In this document: one piece after another, positions 1-10,640 of the stretch
How the letters are laid out: the number at the start of each line of letters is the position of its first letter
Position numbering within the stretch: position 1 is the stretch's first letter
DNA from: Isoetes taiwanensis
Taxonomy: Eukaryota > Streptophyta > Lycopodiopsida > Isoetales > Isoetaceae
Assembly (NCBI GenBank): GCA_021234155.1
Contig: JAJEKV010000056.1
Coordinates: 3,891,330 to 3,955,329, forward strand
Length of the DNA stretch: 64,000 nucleotides
Direction of reading: 5' to 3'
Notes under the pieces: model-generated
Database searches by the model: none
Told to the model about the DNA's origin: nothing
What the model saw: only the letters and a program-made list of their open reading frames with translations
Translations under genes and position numbers: made by a program

Positions 1-27
1 CAAATACAAAAGTTTAACATTGACGCT

Positions 28-945
28 TCAATCCTCAAAATTAAAAACACCCTGTTTTTGTAAATTCTCCATGTGTTCGTAGAGCTTGATTACTTCTGTC
101 CTTTCCTTGTATACCTGCTTTACATATGCACTGAGTACTCGCGGAACAATGCCTAGTAATTCTTGCAAGTTCTTACAAAAAATACCAAATTTCTGCCTGA
201 TGTGGTCATAAGATGGACATTCTAAAAATGTATGAAACTCGGTTTCAACCCTCGGCTGCGCCAAGCAACAAGGACATAATCGATCAGATTGCGGAATATT
301 TTGCCATCTACCGACTTCAATAGCAAGATGATGTGAGGACAATCTTAGCTGTGAAATCAACTGTCTTCACTTCCTATTCAGATCAGATCCCAAGTACGAC
401 TGCGCACAATATTCTCCCAATATGTTCACTTCATTGACATAAAATTGTGCTTTTACTTCCTTTTTTATATCATCAGTCCGCCAAATTTTTTGCACCATTT
501 TCATTTGAACAAATGCCTGAATATCCCCTAGCGTTTCTGGCCAAGTAAATGCCTCAATATCCCACTGTTTGGCCCATTTCAAGACCTGTGAATGCCAACC
601 ATTTCCTATCATCTGTGACATTTTTAACGCACGGTGTGGTAGGCGGTCTTGGTCCAGAGCAGTTACCCTGGTGAAGTAATGCAATGATTGACTAAGTGCT
701 TCCAACTCCAAAGGGACAAAACCAATTTCAGCCAAAAGCATTTTATAAGGCGTTTGCACTTTAACGCCTAATTCTGTAAGAAGGAACTGTTTTTGTACCT
801 TTTCAATGCGTGCCCAATCAGCTCTCGATAATCCAGGTGCCCATGCAGGACATCTATATAGTATGACAGGTTTGACCAAAACTCCGAAAAGCAACTTCGT
901 CAAGCTCCAGTTCTCCAAGTTATTCTCCTTACATATTTTCACCAT
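28..945 (-). pseudogene. LINE ORF2 C-terminal region with zf-RVT-type zinc knuckle
   Basis: The frame 945-367 contains the conserved post-RT block (WARIEKVQKQFLLTELGVKVQTPY...LLAEIGFVPLE). After a break at about 363, the frame 360-28 contains CPCC...H..FLEC, a Cys-Cys-His-Cys cluster of the type found at the end of plant LINE ORF2 proteins. The same block recurs in the LINE pieces at about 7.1 kb and about 54.6 kb, which helps identify those fragments. Confidence 0.8.
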
Positions 946-1061
946 GCCGTAAAATGCCCGAAGGCCACCAGTAGCTCGTTTTTTTTGCAGCCAGTGACCA
1001 CCTATAATTGCTACTTACTTCAATTCCAAGGTATTTGTATGCTGGAACAATATCTAAGCAC

Positions 1062-2003
1062 TCACCCCCAATTGAGAAGTCTGGCTGGCTTGCCAGTAGT
1101 CCCAAACACCATAATCTTGGATTTACCTCTGTTTACTAACATATTATGAGATTCACAGAACTTGTCAAGTACATCTAAATGTCTTTGAAGATCAATTTCA
1201 GTCCTAGAGACTAGCACAATGTCATCCGCAGAAAGCAACAGCCTCACTACATATCCACAAATGTCTACTCCCGTGCCTCCATTCTCATGCATTCATTTCT
1301 CCACTTCATCAATAAACAATCCAAATAGCAACGGTGAACATGGACAGCCCTGCTTAACACCAACTGTACTTTGTACTTTGTGGCTCTGATCAAAGGGAAA
1401 GGAAAGCTCAACAAGAACCCGCTGATAGAGACATGCCACTGCTTCCCGCAACTCCAATGGTACAGCTATAGCCTCTAACCTAGTTTGCAATTTGTCTCTA
1501 TGTACTCTGTCAAACGCCTTTGACAGATCCATAAAGGCACAATACACCTTATTTCCTCTTCCCTTAGCGCTTTCTGTGATCACCCGCAAGGTAACAAGAT
1601 GATCAACCGTGGAGTGTCCTGACCGGAAACCAGCCTGACATATGGCCCTGGTATCTCCATGATCTGCCCAGTTTGAAAGTTTCTCTGCAACCATAGTGGC
1701 AAACAATTTAGATAGAATGTTTCCAACCAACACGGTGCGATAATTGGCAACCAGATTTTGATCCCCATTCTTATAAATGGGTACAACACGACTGACACAC
1801 CATTTATCCGGAAATGATCCACATTGCAACACAAGATTACATATTTCTGCCAGCTTCTCATGTAAAATTTTGCCACCCCATTTACACAGCTCTATTACAA
1901 CCCCTAGATTGTCAGCCGCTTTTCCATTTTTCATGTCACTAAGAGCGCTTTGTACATCATATTTAGTGAATAAATCACCCATATTTGTAGCTGATTTTGT
2001 CAT
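1062..2003 (-). pseudogene. LINE reverse transcriptase domain, split in two frames
   Basis: The frame 2003-1293 shows the order of a non-LTR reverse transcriptase: VVPIYKNGD, NYRTVLVGNILSKL, AGFRSGHSTVDHL, CAFMDLSKAFDRV and GVKQGCPCSPLLFGLFID. The catalytic palm follows in the next frame (1292-1062) as LLLSADDIVLVS, where the usual Phe/Tyr before ADD is Ser. A one-frame break separates the two at 1293. The family reverse-transcribes its own RNA at the nicked target. This copy is decayed. Confidence 0.9.
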
Positions 2004-3360
2004 GATCTACATCCTTCTATCATGTACAAACCTTTCACTAATTCTAGAAGTTCATTTTCTGAAAAACTTCCAGCCATTGTCGGTCTTTTGGTGAGCCTCC
2101 AAAATGCTTTAGGTTCATCCATTACAAATTCTTCCATTTTCTTATGATGCAACTTTTGCCATTCTGATTTTTTATGCTTCAGCACTCTCCAATACGCTTT
2201 ATGAGCTGCCACCTTTTCTTCTGATTGCCGAAATGCTGCTCTTGCTTGGACACAATCATTGTCAAACCACTTCTTTGATATATAATTTCTTTGCTTCGTG
2301 TAACCAAAGACCTTTGTGGCTGCTGTAAGCATGTTAGACACCAAAAGTGCATTAAATTCCTCAAGATCCGATGGCCATTTCTGCTGCCCCAACAAGCCAT
2401 CCAGTTTACTTGCATAATCGCTTGCGAGATTATACCTCAACTTCAGCCGAGGCACATGAATTTTCCTTTTCTGTGAGACCATCAAGGTTCCTTCTAAGTA
2501 AACTTCCAACGGAGCATGATCTGACTCCGGTATTCGATCTAAAATCTGAAACTCCTTAAGCTGACTACTTTCTGGACTGCCCACACCAAATCCACCATAG
2601 AATTTCCATTAGGTTGAAAATAGGTATATTTACACGTGTTTGGAAATTTTTTGATGCCATTCATAATAATCATGTCCAAAGCACCACATGTTTGCAGCAG
2701 ATACATACCCATTTGATTCTGATTTTTATCAGCAGCGCATCTATCAAGCCCATGTTCGATTGGATCTCCTTCCATAAGCAAGAGATCTGCACAATCCTCA
2801 GTGTAAATTGATGCTTGCTGGCTTCCTATTCGGGCATTAAAGTCCCCAACCATGTAAACTTCACCCTTGGCTTTGTATTCTATTCGGGCATTAAAGTCCC
2901 CAACCATGTAAACTTCACCCTTGGCTTTGTATTCCGCTACATCTCTTGCTAAGTGTAAGAAGGGATCATGGGCATCCAGGCCTCCCTGCGCATACACTGG
3001 CGATGGGACTGGATCAAGAGGGGCAAAATACACTGCTGCAATGTACACAGGTTTGCTACCCTTTACATGCACCCATAGATACTGTTTATACGGACACGGA
3101 CACGTCTTTGTGATTTCAATGTGCTCTTCTATCGCTGCTTTTGCAAAACAAGCTATCCCTCCCCATCCTCTCTGGCAGTTCCCCTTTGCATTCCAAATAG
3201 AATGTACTTTGGTAAAGCCTGGTATACTTTTTAATGGGGATGTATCATGTTCTCAGGTTTCTGTCAGCAACAGCACATCATATCTACAAAGAAAAGTGCT
3301 ACAAGCGATGAATTTGCTCTCATCCGCACCATGTATGTTCCAGACTAGAACCTTGAGGGT
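2000..3360 (-). pseudogene. LINE ORF2 APE-type endonuclease and linker, broken
   Basis: The minus strand from 3360 opens with an N-terminal endonuclease motif (VLVWNIHGAD), continues with VYIAAVYF, and carries the diagnostic VGDFNAR motif in the 3072-2539 frame. The following frame (2584-2000) has the end of the domain (SDHAPLEVYL) and a basic linker with a WFDNDC motif that precedes the reverse transcriptase in related elements. Stops and frameshifts interrupt it near 3230 and 2560. The VGDFNAR segment is present twice because of an exact 54-bp tandem duplication. The original enzyme would nick target DNA to prime reverse transcription. Confidence 0.8.
2827..2934. repeat. Exact 54-bp tandem duplication inside the endonuclease
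   Basis: Bases 2827-2880 and 2881-2934 are identical. The unit is 18 codons, so it stays in frame and doubles the VGDFNAR catalytic segment. Confidence 0.95.
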
Positions 3361-3369
3361 CTCTACTAC

Positions 3370-4022
3370 CTATTTGTTTGAATGCTTGACTACTACTTTC
3401 CCATTTTTGATAAAAGCATGCTGGCCATCTGCTTTCAATACTCTGACCTCTTCAAGCAATTTCCGTTTTTCTTGCTGCTGTTGCAATGTGAGATCATAAG
3501 CAAGCCATATTTGATGGCCTTTGAGACTCGCCCTGTTATGCATCACCCTTTCTCGGGCCTCAACCGAATAGAATCTTAAAATAACTGGTCTATGGCGTCC
3601 CTCGATTTTTCTACCAACTCTGGAGCATGAACGGACCCTGGAGCATGAACGGACCCCTGGATCATTCAAGAACATTTTATTTTCTTCTCCCCATCCAATT
3701 CTGTAAGTCCAGAGACTTTGATGTTCACTGTTCGGTTTGCACGTTCTTCCAATTCCAGTGCTCTGTCCTGGCCCTGTTTAAAAAGATTTGTTACCCTATT
3801 TTCAATGTTTGTGGAGAACTTAGCTACCACGTCTTCTGTATTTTGTAGGTTGGGTTCTGCACTAACTAGCTTTTCGTTTTCTGTTTGCAATTGCTTGATA
3901 AGAGCTTTATCAATTCCCTGTTGAGCTTCTAATTCACATACCCTGGCCTGCAGTTGCTGGGTTTTTTCTGTCGCCTGTTTCGTCTCCTTCAGAGTATCCT
4001 TAAGTAAAGATTGCGATTTCAT
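3370..4022 (-). pseudogene. LINE ORF1-like protein remnant (coiled coil plus basic C-terminal domain)
   Basis: Two overlapping minus-strand frames make up this part. The upstream frame (4022-3666) is rich in Gln, Glu and Lys with heptad spacing, as in an ORF1 coiled coil. The downstream frame (3675-3370) has the pattern RHRPVILRF...EARERVM followed by ...LKADGQHAFIKNGKVVVK, which resembles the nucleic-acid-binding C-terminal region of L1 ORF1 proteins. They meet at a frameshift near 3670, beside a short direct repeat containing gagcatgaacggaccc. The product would be a chaperone for element RNA. It lies directly upstream of the endonuclease, the expected position. Confidence 0.65.
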
Positions 4023-4239
4023 CTTTCAATTCTCTGAGTTGATTCAGGATCTCTTCATCTAAGAGTTCAGCCGATTCGGTAGCCCGACGGCCCTTAGCCA
4101 TGGGGCTACGAAATGCCAACCAGTCTAGAAGCCGCCAAAATTGCGCCCATGACCAGTACACCTCAGGGGAATGATATGAATTAATCAAAGCACCTAATTG
4201 AACATTCAAGGGAATGTACAAGCTCTAAATCGTGAAATA

Positions 4240-4432
4240 AAAAATCATAGAAGTACCACCAATCTTTCTAGAAAACACAAAAAGTACATGCTTTCTATGG
4301 GCAGTGGATAGTGGATACAACTGCTCCAAAATATTGCTAAAGGTCGGCCCCAGCTATGAAGCTCGATCGAACACGCAACCTTCAGATCTTCAGGCTGACG
4401 CTCTCCCAACTGAGCTATCCCTACATTGTGAT
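4240..4432 (-). repeat. tRNA-Phe-derived SINE-like sequence or tRNA pseudogene
   Basis: Minus strand from about 4430 down to 4362 matches a plant tRNA-Phe(GAA) for most of its length: D-arm GGATAGCTCAGTTGGGAGAG, anticodon loop CTGAAGA, then GCGTGTTCGATC. The 3' half of the T stem and the acceptor stem do not pair, so it is not a functional tRNA. The match ends in unrelated sequence running on to about 4240. A tRNA-like head with internal A and B boxes plus an unrelated body is SINE architecture. It sits exactly where copia pol sequence begins. A decayed tRNA insertion is the alternative. Confidence 0.6.
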
Positions 4433-5708
4433 GTGTTTGCACCAGTAGTAGGGTTGGACACTCTACGAGCTCTCTTAGCATTGGGAAATGGCAAGTTTAT
4501 CAGCTTCACTTCAAGTGTGCTTTTCTCAATGGTGAGTTAGAAGAAGAGCTTTTTATGCAGCAACCTTCTGGGTTTGCAGATACCACTCATCCTACATATG
4601 TCTTTCATCTTAAGAAAAGTATATATGGCCTCAAACAAGCACCTAGATGTTGGAATCACAAGATTAATTCCCATCTTCTTGATTTGGGATATGGCAGATC
4701 TCGAGCAGACCCAAACCCAAACCTGATCTCGAGCAGACCCAAACCTGTATTCTCAGTTTCAAGGAGATCTAGTTTCTATTCTCCTGCTATATGTGGACGA
4801 TACGATAATAACAGGGGATGCATCAACTCTTATTGATGGCACAAAGGCAGATCTCAAAGCTAGTTTTGAAGTCATGATTTAGGATTGATGCATTACTGTC
4901 TTGGCTTGGAAGTTTGGCAAACTTCTCAAGGAATATTTCTTACACAACAGAAATACATTTCTGAAATTTTGGATAAGTTTCATATGGCGGACTGCAAGGC
5001 CTCTCCTATTCCTTGTGATCCAGGTTATCATTTCACAGTTGCATTAGATGAAGAGGCAGTGGACCCGACTCTCTATAGACAATTAATTGGAGCCTTGTTG
5101 TATGCTGAAAATACTCGCCCTGATATCGTTTACATAGTAGGAGTTCTTTCAAGGTTCATGACTGATCCCAAAATGCCACCACACTGGAAAGCTGCTAAGA
5201 AAGTACTGCAGTATCTTAAAGGCACTATTCTCATATGCATGATCCTAAGCTACTGTTGTACTCAGATTCTGATATGGCTTCATCAGATCTGCAAAAGAGA
5301 AAATGTCTTACAGGATATGTGTCCTTTTATGGAAATCAAAGAAACAGGCATCCAATAGTATTAGTACCAAAGAAGCTGAATTGAAGGCACTTACTATGAC
5401 AGTTCAAGTGGCTCATACACTTGTATGAAGATGTGGGAGTGTTGATCAAGCGAGCACATTTATTTTGGGACAACAATGGAGCCATTTCACATGCCAAAGA
5501 CTATAAAATGCATCTGCAGATCAAACATCTTGATATAAAGTTGTGTTTTGTTCGCGAACCTTTGGAGACTGGGCTTATGGTGCTTCACTATTGTCCTACT
5601 AAAGATCAGTTGGCAGATGGTTTCACTAAACCTCTCTCTGGAGCAAGTTTTACTCAAATGAAGCAAAGCCTTCATCTCTCAGATGTTGTTCTCAAACAGG
5701 GGGGATGA
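4433..5708 (+). pseudogene. Ty1/copia pol fragment (reverse transcriptase and RNase H), 5' truncated
   Basis: The reading starts mid-RT at [16 protein letters not shown] and continues through [34 protein letters not shown] and, in a shifted frame near 4790, LYVDD, the copia catalytic motif. RNase H motifs follow: MHYCLGLEVW, RPDIVY.VGVLSRFM, DNNGAI, KHLDIKLCFVRE and CPTKDQLADGFTKPL, stopping at 5706-5708. At least three frameshifts are present. A short duplication (4697-4724 and 4725-4746) disrupts the frame after YGRSRADPN. Integrase, gag and the 5' LTR are absent. Confidence 0.9.
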
Positions 5709-5769
5709 GATCAATTTGTTTGTTTTCATGTTGCTCATTTTATTTCAGTTTCTGTCATAAACAGCTATG

Positions 5770-5971
5770 CTGGTGGGGGGATGTTAGTATAAAATACGTG
5801 CGTATTTTAATATAGATGACTCAGCATAGTATTGTACGTGTCTAGGTGTGTATATAAACACCTAATAAGCCACGTTAGTTAGTGAATTCACATTTCTCAG
5901 AGTCTATCAGCCACTGATTGGCGTCTTCATCTGTCTTTTTACCTTCATAATACACATACATTCTTCTAACA
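5770..5971 (+). mobile_element. Polypurine tract and 3' LTR of the copia element
   Basis: A purine-rich tract (tggtgggggga, about 5771-5781) directly precedes TGTTAG at 5782. The inferred LTR runs 5782-5971 (190 bp), starting TGTTAG and ending TAACA, so it has TG...CA termini. It contains a TATA-like gtatataaac near 5850. It follows the pol stop codon by about 75 bp, as expected for a 3' LTR. No second LTR copy is visible, so the ends rest on terminal motifs only. Confidence 0.65.
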
Positions 5972-5974
5972 AGA

Positions 5975-6440
5975 AGATCTGAAAGAATTGCCCACTTACA
6001 GGTTATTGATTATTCTAAAAATGGCTCTTCTAAAGTTACATGTAACTATGCTCTTATGGCCAAGGTGTTATCTGCTGAAGTTGATCCTGTTAGTCATGTT
6101 CAAGCAGTCAAAGAACCACATTGGGTTGCAGCAATGGAAGAAGAATTATCCATGTTACAGAACCAAGGTACCTGGGAGCTGGTCCCCCTAGAGGGAAAAA
6201 TATAATTGGAGCTAAATGGGTATTTAAAACAAAGTATCATGCTGATCCTACTCTTTCTAAGTACAAAGCAAGGTTGGTTGCAAAAGGGTTCACTCAAAAA
6301 GAAGGGTTTGATTATCATGATCTGTTTGCTCCCATGGTCAAGTTAGATACACTTAAAGCAGTGATAGCTTTGGCAGCACAAAACGGCTGGCCACTTTATC
6401 AAATGGATTTCAAATCCACATTTTTGAATGGGGTCTAGAA
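5975..6440 (+). pseudogene. Second copia pol fragment: N-terminal part of reverse transcriptase
   Basis: Directly after the LTR the plus strand reads the copia RT start: EPHWVAAMEEELSML, NQGTWELVPLEGK, IIGAKWVFKTKY, YKARLVAKGFTQKEGFDY, LFAPMVKLDTLKAVIALA and MDFKSTFLNGV, ending in a stop at 6438. The first part is in another frame than the 6121-6438 frame. Its end overlaps in content the start of the fragment at 4433, so the two are different copies or a rearranged pair. Sequence similarity to copia stops abruptly near 6440, where LINE sequence begins. Confidence 0.85.
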
Positions 6441-6459
6441 GAGAAACTGCACATGTCAA

Positions 6460-7625
6460 ACCCTCCAATCTATATGGCAAAAAGATCTACAATGCGAATC
6501 TAAAATACCAGTTCTTTCCGTCCAAACCTCCCTAATGTAGGAACTAAGAACTTGCGGTGATGTGCTAAAAAGCTCCGTCAAAGTATTTCCAATTATGCCA
6601 AATTTGCGTCTTTATGCAGTGCACTCCAAAAAAAGCATGATACTCAGATTCGATCTTAGGATCAAAGCAGCTCGGGCAATATATCTAATGGCGAGGAGCG
6701 CCATATCACCACCCTGTCTCAATGTGGAGATGGTTAGAAGATGTCATGAGGAGATCAAAAGCCTATTGTTCCTGCTTATCTTAGAAAGCATATAAGACTG
6801 TTCTTCATACTTGATTATGCTATATATTTCTTTCTTGTAGAAAAGTTTCAAGTCTGATTCATATAATCCAAAGTCTCTCCAAAATTTTTGGAACGACTTG
6901 ATTTCTTACCTCATTAAGCTTTCTGGAAGTTAGCCAAGCAGGTCCCTTCAAATTCCAACGTTCTGCCCATCTACATGTGAAACCAGCCCCGATCTCTAGA
7001 GTAATCATTGCTTGGTGAGATAACTTATCTGTAGGAAGCAACCTTGTGCTATTGATGTAAGTGATAGCTCGGCAAAGAGCTTTTGTCTCCAGAGGGAACA
7101 TTCCCGCTTCAGCAAGCATAATACAATAAGGTGTCTGAATCTTGGCACCTAGTTCTTCCATCAAAAACCTTTAATCACCCTCTCAATTCAAATTCCAACG
7201 TTCTGCCCATCTACATGTGAAACCAGCCCCGATCTCTAGAGTGAATCATTGCTTGGTGAGATAACTTGGTGAGATAACTTATCTGTAGGAAGCAACCTTG
7301 TGCTATTGATGTAAGTGATAGCTCGGCAAAGAGCTTTTGTCTCCAGAGGGATCATTCCCGTTCGACAAGCATAATACAATAAGGTATCTGAATCTTGGCA
7401 CCTAGTTCTTCCATCAAAAACCTTTTTTCACCCGCTCAATCCTGTCCTACATATCTCAGTCATATTGTCTTTTGAGAAAATTTTCCAAAAAGTCTTCTTG
7501 CTGACAATAGATCCATGGGACATTTCATCTATTATCGTACCCAGGGACTGCTTAGACAATCTTCTCCCACAAACATTGTCCCACTCCTTCCTAACTGCCT
7601 GCATATCTATCCATCAAATCCATGG
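6460..7625 (-). mobile_element. Second LINE fragment (C-terminal ORF2), abutting the PPR gene
   Basis: The frame 7164-6859 is the same post-RT block as in the first LINE (MEELGAKIQTPYCIMLAEAG, LETKALCRAITY). Lower down, 6760-6500 reads in broken frames FLECTA and RRKFGIIGNTLTELF...LSSYIREVWTERT, matching the zinc-knuckle region. A 240-bp segment is tandemly duplicated (about 6947-7186 and 7187-7440, with small indels). Upstream, 7600-7450 reads MQAVRKEWDNVCG...KKTFWKIFSK, probably the endonuclease-RT linker, so the RT itself seems deleted. It runs the same way as the PPR gene and starts right at its stop. Confidence 0.75.
6947..7440. repeat. About 240-bp tandem duplication within LINE fragment
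   Basis: Segments starting at 6947 and 7187 align almost base for base through the post-RT block. The second copy has a further 14-bp internal duplication (ttggtgagataact) near 7255 and several substitutions. Confidence 0.9.
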
Positions 7626-7631
7626 CTTTTC

Positions 7632-9812
7632 TTAAACACAAGCAGTTATATTTGACATGAGAATATATCCAGCAATACAATTTGAATTGAGATTGACCAT
7701 CTGATTAAATGAGCGTCTGCCTATCTCAATGTCCTCATGCATTCTACAAGCGCTGAGCAAAGACATCCATGCCATAACGTCAGTGCTTTTATTTTGAAGT
7801 AAATCTTCTGCTTCGTGGAGCCATCCTGCACGGCCCAAGAGATCAACTATGCAGGTATAGTGGAGGAGGGTCGGTTTAACCTCATAATATTCTCCCATTG
7901 CTTGAAAATACAAAAGGGCTTCATCCACCAAACCAGCATGGCTGCACGCGATAAGAATGTTTGTCATTGACACCTCATTTGGTTTTATGCCTTCTTGTTG
8001 CATATTTCTTAAACAATCTAAAGCTGACAATCCTTCCCCATAATAGGCATACCCTGAAACCATCATGTTCCACGAAAACAGATTCCTACCAAACTTGCAA
8101 AATAATTTGATTGCCTGATCCATAGCCCCACATTTGGCATAAGTGTCAATTAGAGCACTACATAACATATCACCTACCTGGCCACTGCCCACAATCCTTT
8201 CATGGATGAGCTGACAATGCTCAAGAGCTCCCATGTTCCCACAAGCTTTCAAGACACTCAACCATGTAACTTCATTTGGCTGTACACTATTATCTTGCAT
8301 TTTCTTAAAATATTCAAGAGCTAGAATGGGTTCCTCATGCTCTACATAGCCTGCAATTAAGGCACACCAGGACACTACATTCCTATCCGGCAACTTATCA
8401 AAAACATGTTGTGCATCCTCATGGCTCCCGCATTTCACGTACATATCAATCAGCTTATTTCCTACAGCAATATTTGATTCAAGCCGACTTTTTATTATCT
8501 TTTCATGTATGACCCTTCCACGTGCTAGTGTTCCTAAATCAACACATGCTTTCAAAACATCCAAGAAGGTGACTTCATTTGGTTTTATGCCTTCCTGCTG
8601 CATTCTCCCAAAATATTCCAAAGCCAGAACCCCTTCCCCATGGAGAGCATACCCTGCAATCATTGCACTCCATGAAACCACATTTCGATTTCTAAGTCTA
8701 CTAAAAGCATTTTCTGCTTCCTCTAAATTTCCACATTTGGCATACATGTCAACTATGGTGCTCCCCACAATGATGTCTGACAAGAGTTCACTCTGGACAA
8801 GCTTGCTGTGAATGAGCCTGCCCTGTTCTATTGCACCTATGGTGGTGCATGCTTTTAACGCACTTGAAAACGTACTTTCATTTGGATTAGCTCCTTCCAC
8901 TTGCATTCTTCCAAATGTTTCAAGACTAAGGAAACCCTCCCCATGCTGGGCATAAGCTGCAATCAATGCATTCCATGAAACTACAGAATGAGCAGATAAA
9001 TTCTGAAATGCTCGGATTGCTTCCTCTAAGCTGCCACATTTTGCATACATGTCGACAATAGTACTCCCAACGGCAATATCTGATATCAACCCCCTCTCAA
9101 TAATCTCCTGATGTATGACCCTACCTTGCTGTATTGCTTGAATGTTTACACTCACCTTTAACAGGTTGAAGAATGTCACTCGGTTCGGCACTATTACTTT
9201 TTCCTGCATTTTTTGAAAACACTCTAAAGCCTGAGTGCCATCTCCAAAGTGTTTGTATGCTCCAATCATTATGTTCCATGAAACTACATCTGGATTTGGC
9301 AATGCATGGAATACATGACATGCCTCCTGAAGGCCACCACATTTAGCATACATATCCACAAGTGTGTTTCCCACTATCAGGTCTAATCTAGACTCATGTG
9401 CAATAATACAATGGTGAATAATTCTTCCATATATAATGTCATTTGACATTATACATGCTTTCAAGGCAGCAAGACAAATGCACTTATCAATTTCCATACC
9501 AAATTGTATTACATTATGCAGCTCAAGGGCTACCTCCTCTTGCCCAAGCCTTCCATTTCCTAAAATGATTGCAGCCCATGTATGTACTGTGGGTGTTAAA
9601 ATTTTGTTAAAAACCTGATTCGCTTCAAGCAGTTTTCCATGATAGGAAAGAAGCCTGATGAGGTGGTCACATAGAACAGCAACAGAATCAAGTTCGCTGT
9701 GGATCATAATTGACTGCACTCTTCTGCCACATTCTAGATCCTTTTTCTTCTCACACTCCTGCAAAATCCAATAGGCATTATCTCTAGTCAAAACATTCCC
9801 TTGCTGTTCCAT
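7632..9812 (-). CDS. PLS-subfamily pentatricopeptide repeat protein, C terminus truncated
   Basis: An uninterrupted 726-codon frame with arrays of PPR motifs: repeated VVSWN.LI.AYA.HGEG, MQ.EGI.PNEVTF, LKAC...GAIEQGR.IH and VG.TIVDMYAKCG..EEA, about six P-L-S triplets from residue 75 on, then VMAWMSLLSACR and the start of an E1-like motif (YILMSNI) at the very end. PLS PPR proteins bind organellar RNA and usually act in editing. E2 and DYW domains are missing: the frame stops five codons after the E1-like segment, where LINE sequence begins. The true start is probably upstream. The frame stays open past this ATG to 9882, where TGTTACAG at 9890-9883 looks like a splice acceptor. The extra 23 codons (LEDLHKLGEAGLCDAIEIAEF) look like a normal PPR N-terminal segment. 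Confidence 0.9.
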   Translation of the reverse strand: MEQQGNVLTRDNAYWILQECEKKKDLECGRRVQSIMIHSELDSVAVLCDHLIRLLSYHGKLLEANQVFNKILTPTVHTWAAIILGNGRLGQEEVALELHNVIQFGMEIDKCICLAALKACIMSNDIIYGRIIHHCIIAHESRLDLIVGNTLVDMYAKCGGLQEACHVFHALPNPDVVSWNIMIGAYKHFGDGTQALECFQKMQEKVIVPNRVTFFNLLKVSVNIQAIQQGRVIHQEIIERGLISDIAVGSTIVDMYAKCGSLEEAIRAFQNLSAHSVVSWNALIAAYAQHGEGFLSLETFGRMQVEGANPNESTFSSALKACTTIGAIEQGRLIHSKLVQSELLSDIIVGSTIVDMYAKCGNLEEAENAFSRLRNRNVVSWSAMIAGYALHGEGVLALEYFGRMQQEGIKPNEVTFLDVLKACVDLGTLARGRVIHEKIIKSRLESNIAVGNKLIDMYVKCGSHEDAQHVFDKLPDRNVVSWCALIAGYVEHEEPILALEYFKKMQDNSVQPNEVTWLSVLKACGNMGALEHCQLIHERIVGSGQVGDMLCSALIDTYAKCGAMDQAIKLFCKFGRNLFSWNMMVSGYAYYGEGLSALDCLRNMQQEGIKPNEVSMTNILIACSHAGLVDEALLYFQAMGEYYEVKPTLLHYTCIVDLLGRAGWLHEAEDLLQNKSTDVMAWMSLLSACRMHEDIEIGRRSFNQMVNLNSNCIAGYILMSNITACV

Positions 9813-9882
9813 AAATTCAGCAATTTCAATAGCATCACATAAGCCTGCCTCCCCTAATTTGTGTAAATCTTCAAGATGCTTG

Positions 9883-10640
9883 CTGTAACATCAAGACAAA
9901 GAAACATGAACCCAGCAAACATCAGGCAAACATAAGCTGTTTCATAAAGCTAAATACCTATTTACTCTCCTGCCATGCGAACAGACCTTCAGAGCAGCCT
10001 ACAATAAGACTCTAATTAATAAAAACCAATTATAAGGAAAAGAGACGCTTGAACAAACCTTAGGCAAGCGGGATGCCATCACTTCAACGGGTTACATTGT
10101 AGCAAGCAATGCGAGTTCTCCTAGCACCTTGAATCACAATACCCACCCTGAGTAGTTAGTTTTTAGCAGGCTTGCCTAACTTGAGGGTCCAGCCTTTCTA
10201 AATTCTAGCCTACCAGTGCACCTGGCTAAATTTAAGGTAGCATAATGATGCGTCCTGGATTTTCAATTTTTTGCGGCCAAGTTAAAAACGCCAGGCCGCT
10301 CTTCTCCAACCGCCATAATAGACCTCGGTCTACCTTTTGCTTCAATCTACAGCTGAAGGCCAACAAGCTGCTGGCCCTTCTCTGCGAGCCTTTTTCTGCA
10401 AATTTTGACACATTTTGGTTTCTCAAAGAATCTGCAACGACTAGAAGATGCCATGTTTGGAAGCTCGCCATAACGTTGTCTGAAGGCATTCGTGCAAGCT
10501 TCCAGAGTGATACGTCACCTTACATTGGCAATGGCCCATTTGATTCACAGGCTGAATAAGACTTCGTTGTGAAAATGTTAGTGCCTTTGACAGATAGAAG
10601 CCGCCCATGGCGGCCCTTGGGAGCTACAACCTTTTCTTGC
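9883..10640. other. Stretch upstream of the PPR gene with no clear gene
   Basis: An upstream exon of the PPR gene is expected here because of the acceptor at 9884-9883, but I could not identify it. Open frames of about 100 codons on both strands around 10230-10560 overlap each other and show no family motif, so I do not call them. Confidence 0.5.

Larger units (their letters stand above)
28..4221 (-). mobile_element. Degenerate non-LTR retrotransposon (LINE), nearly full length
   Basis: Minus-strand fragments occur in LINE order: a coiled-coil ORF1-like protein (4022-3370), an APE-type endonuclease (about 3360-2540), a linker (2584-2000), reverse transcriptase (2003-1062), and a C-terminal part ending in a Cys/His knuckle (945-28). 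Frames are broken between all parts, so it cannot encode an active protein. The order and the presence of ORF1, APE and a terminal zinc knuckle fit plant L1-like LINEs. I see no poly(A) tail or target duplication at the low-coordinate end, which lies next to the window edge. A 222-bp open frame at 4221-4000 may be its 5' end. Confidence 0.85.

Noticed and set aside
4362-4432. Functional tRNA-Phe gene
   Set aside because: The T-stem 3' side and the acceptor stem do not pair, so no cloverleaf can form.
10232-10559. Open frames of 85 and 104 codons on both strands
   Set aside because: They overlap head-on, have no motif and no recognisable splice context.
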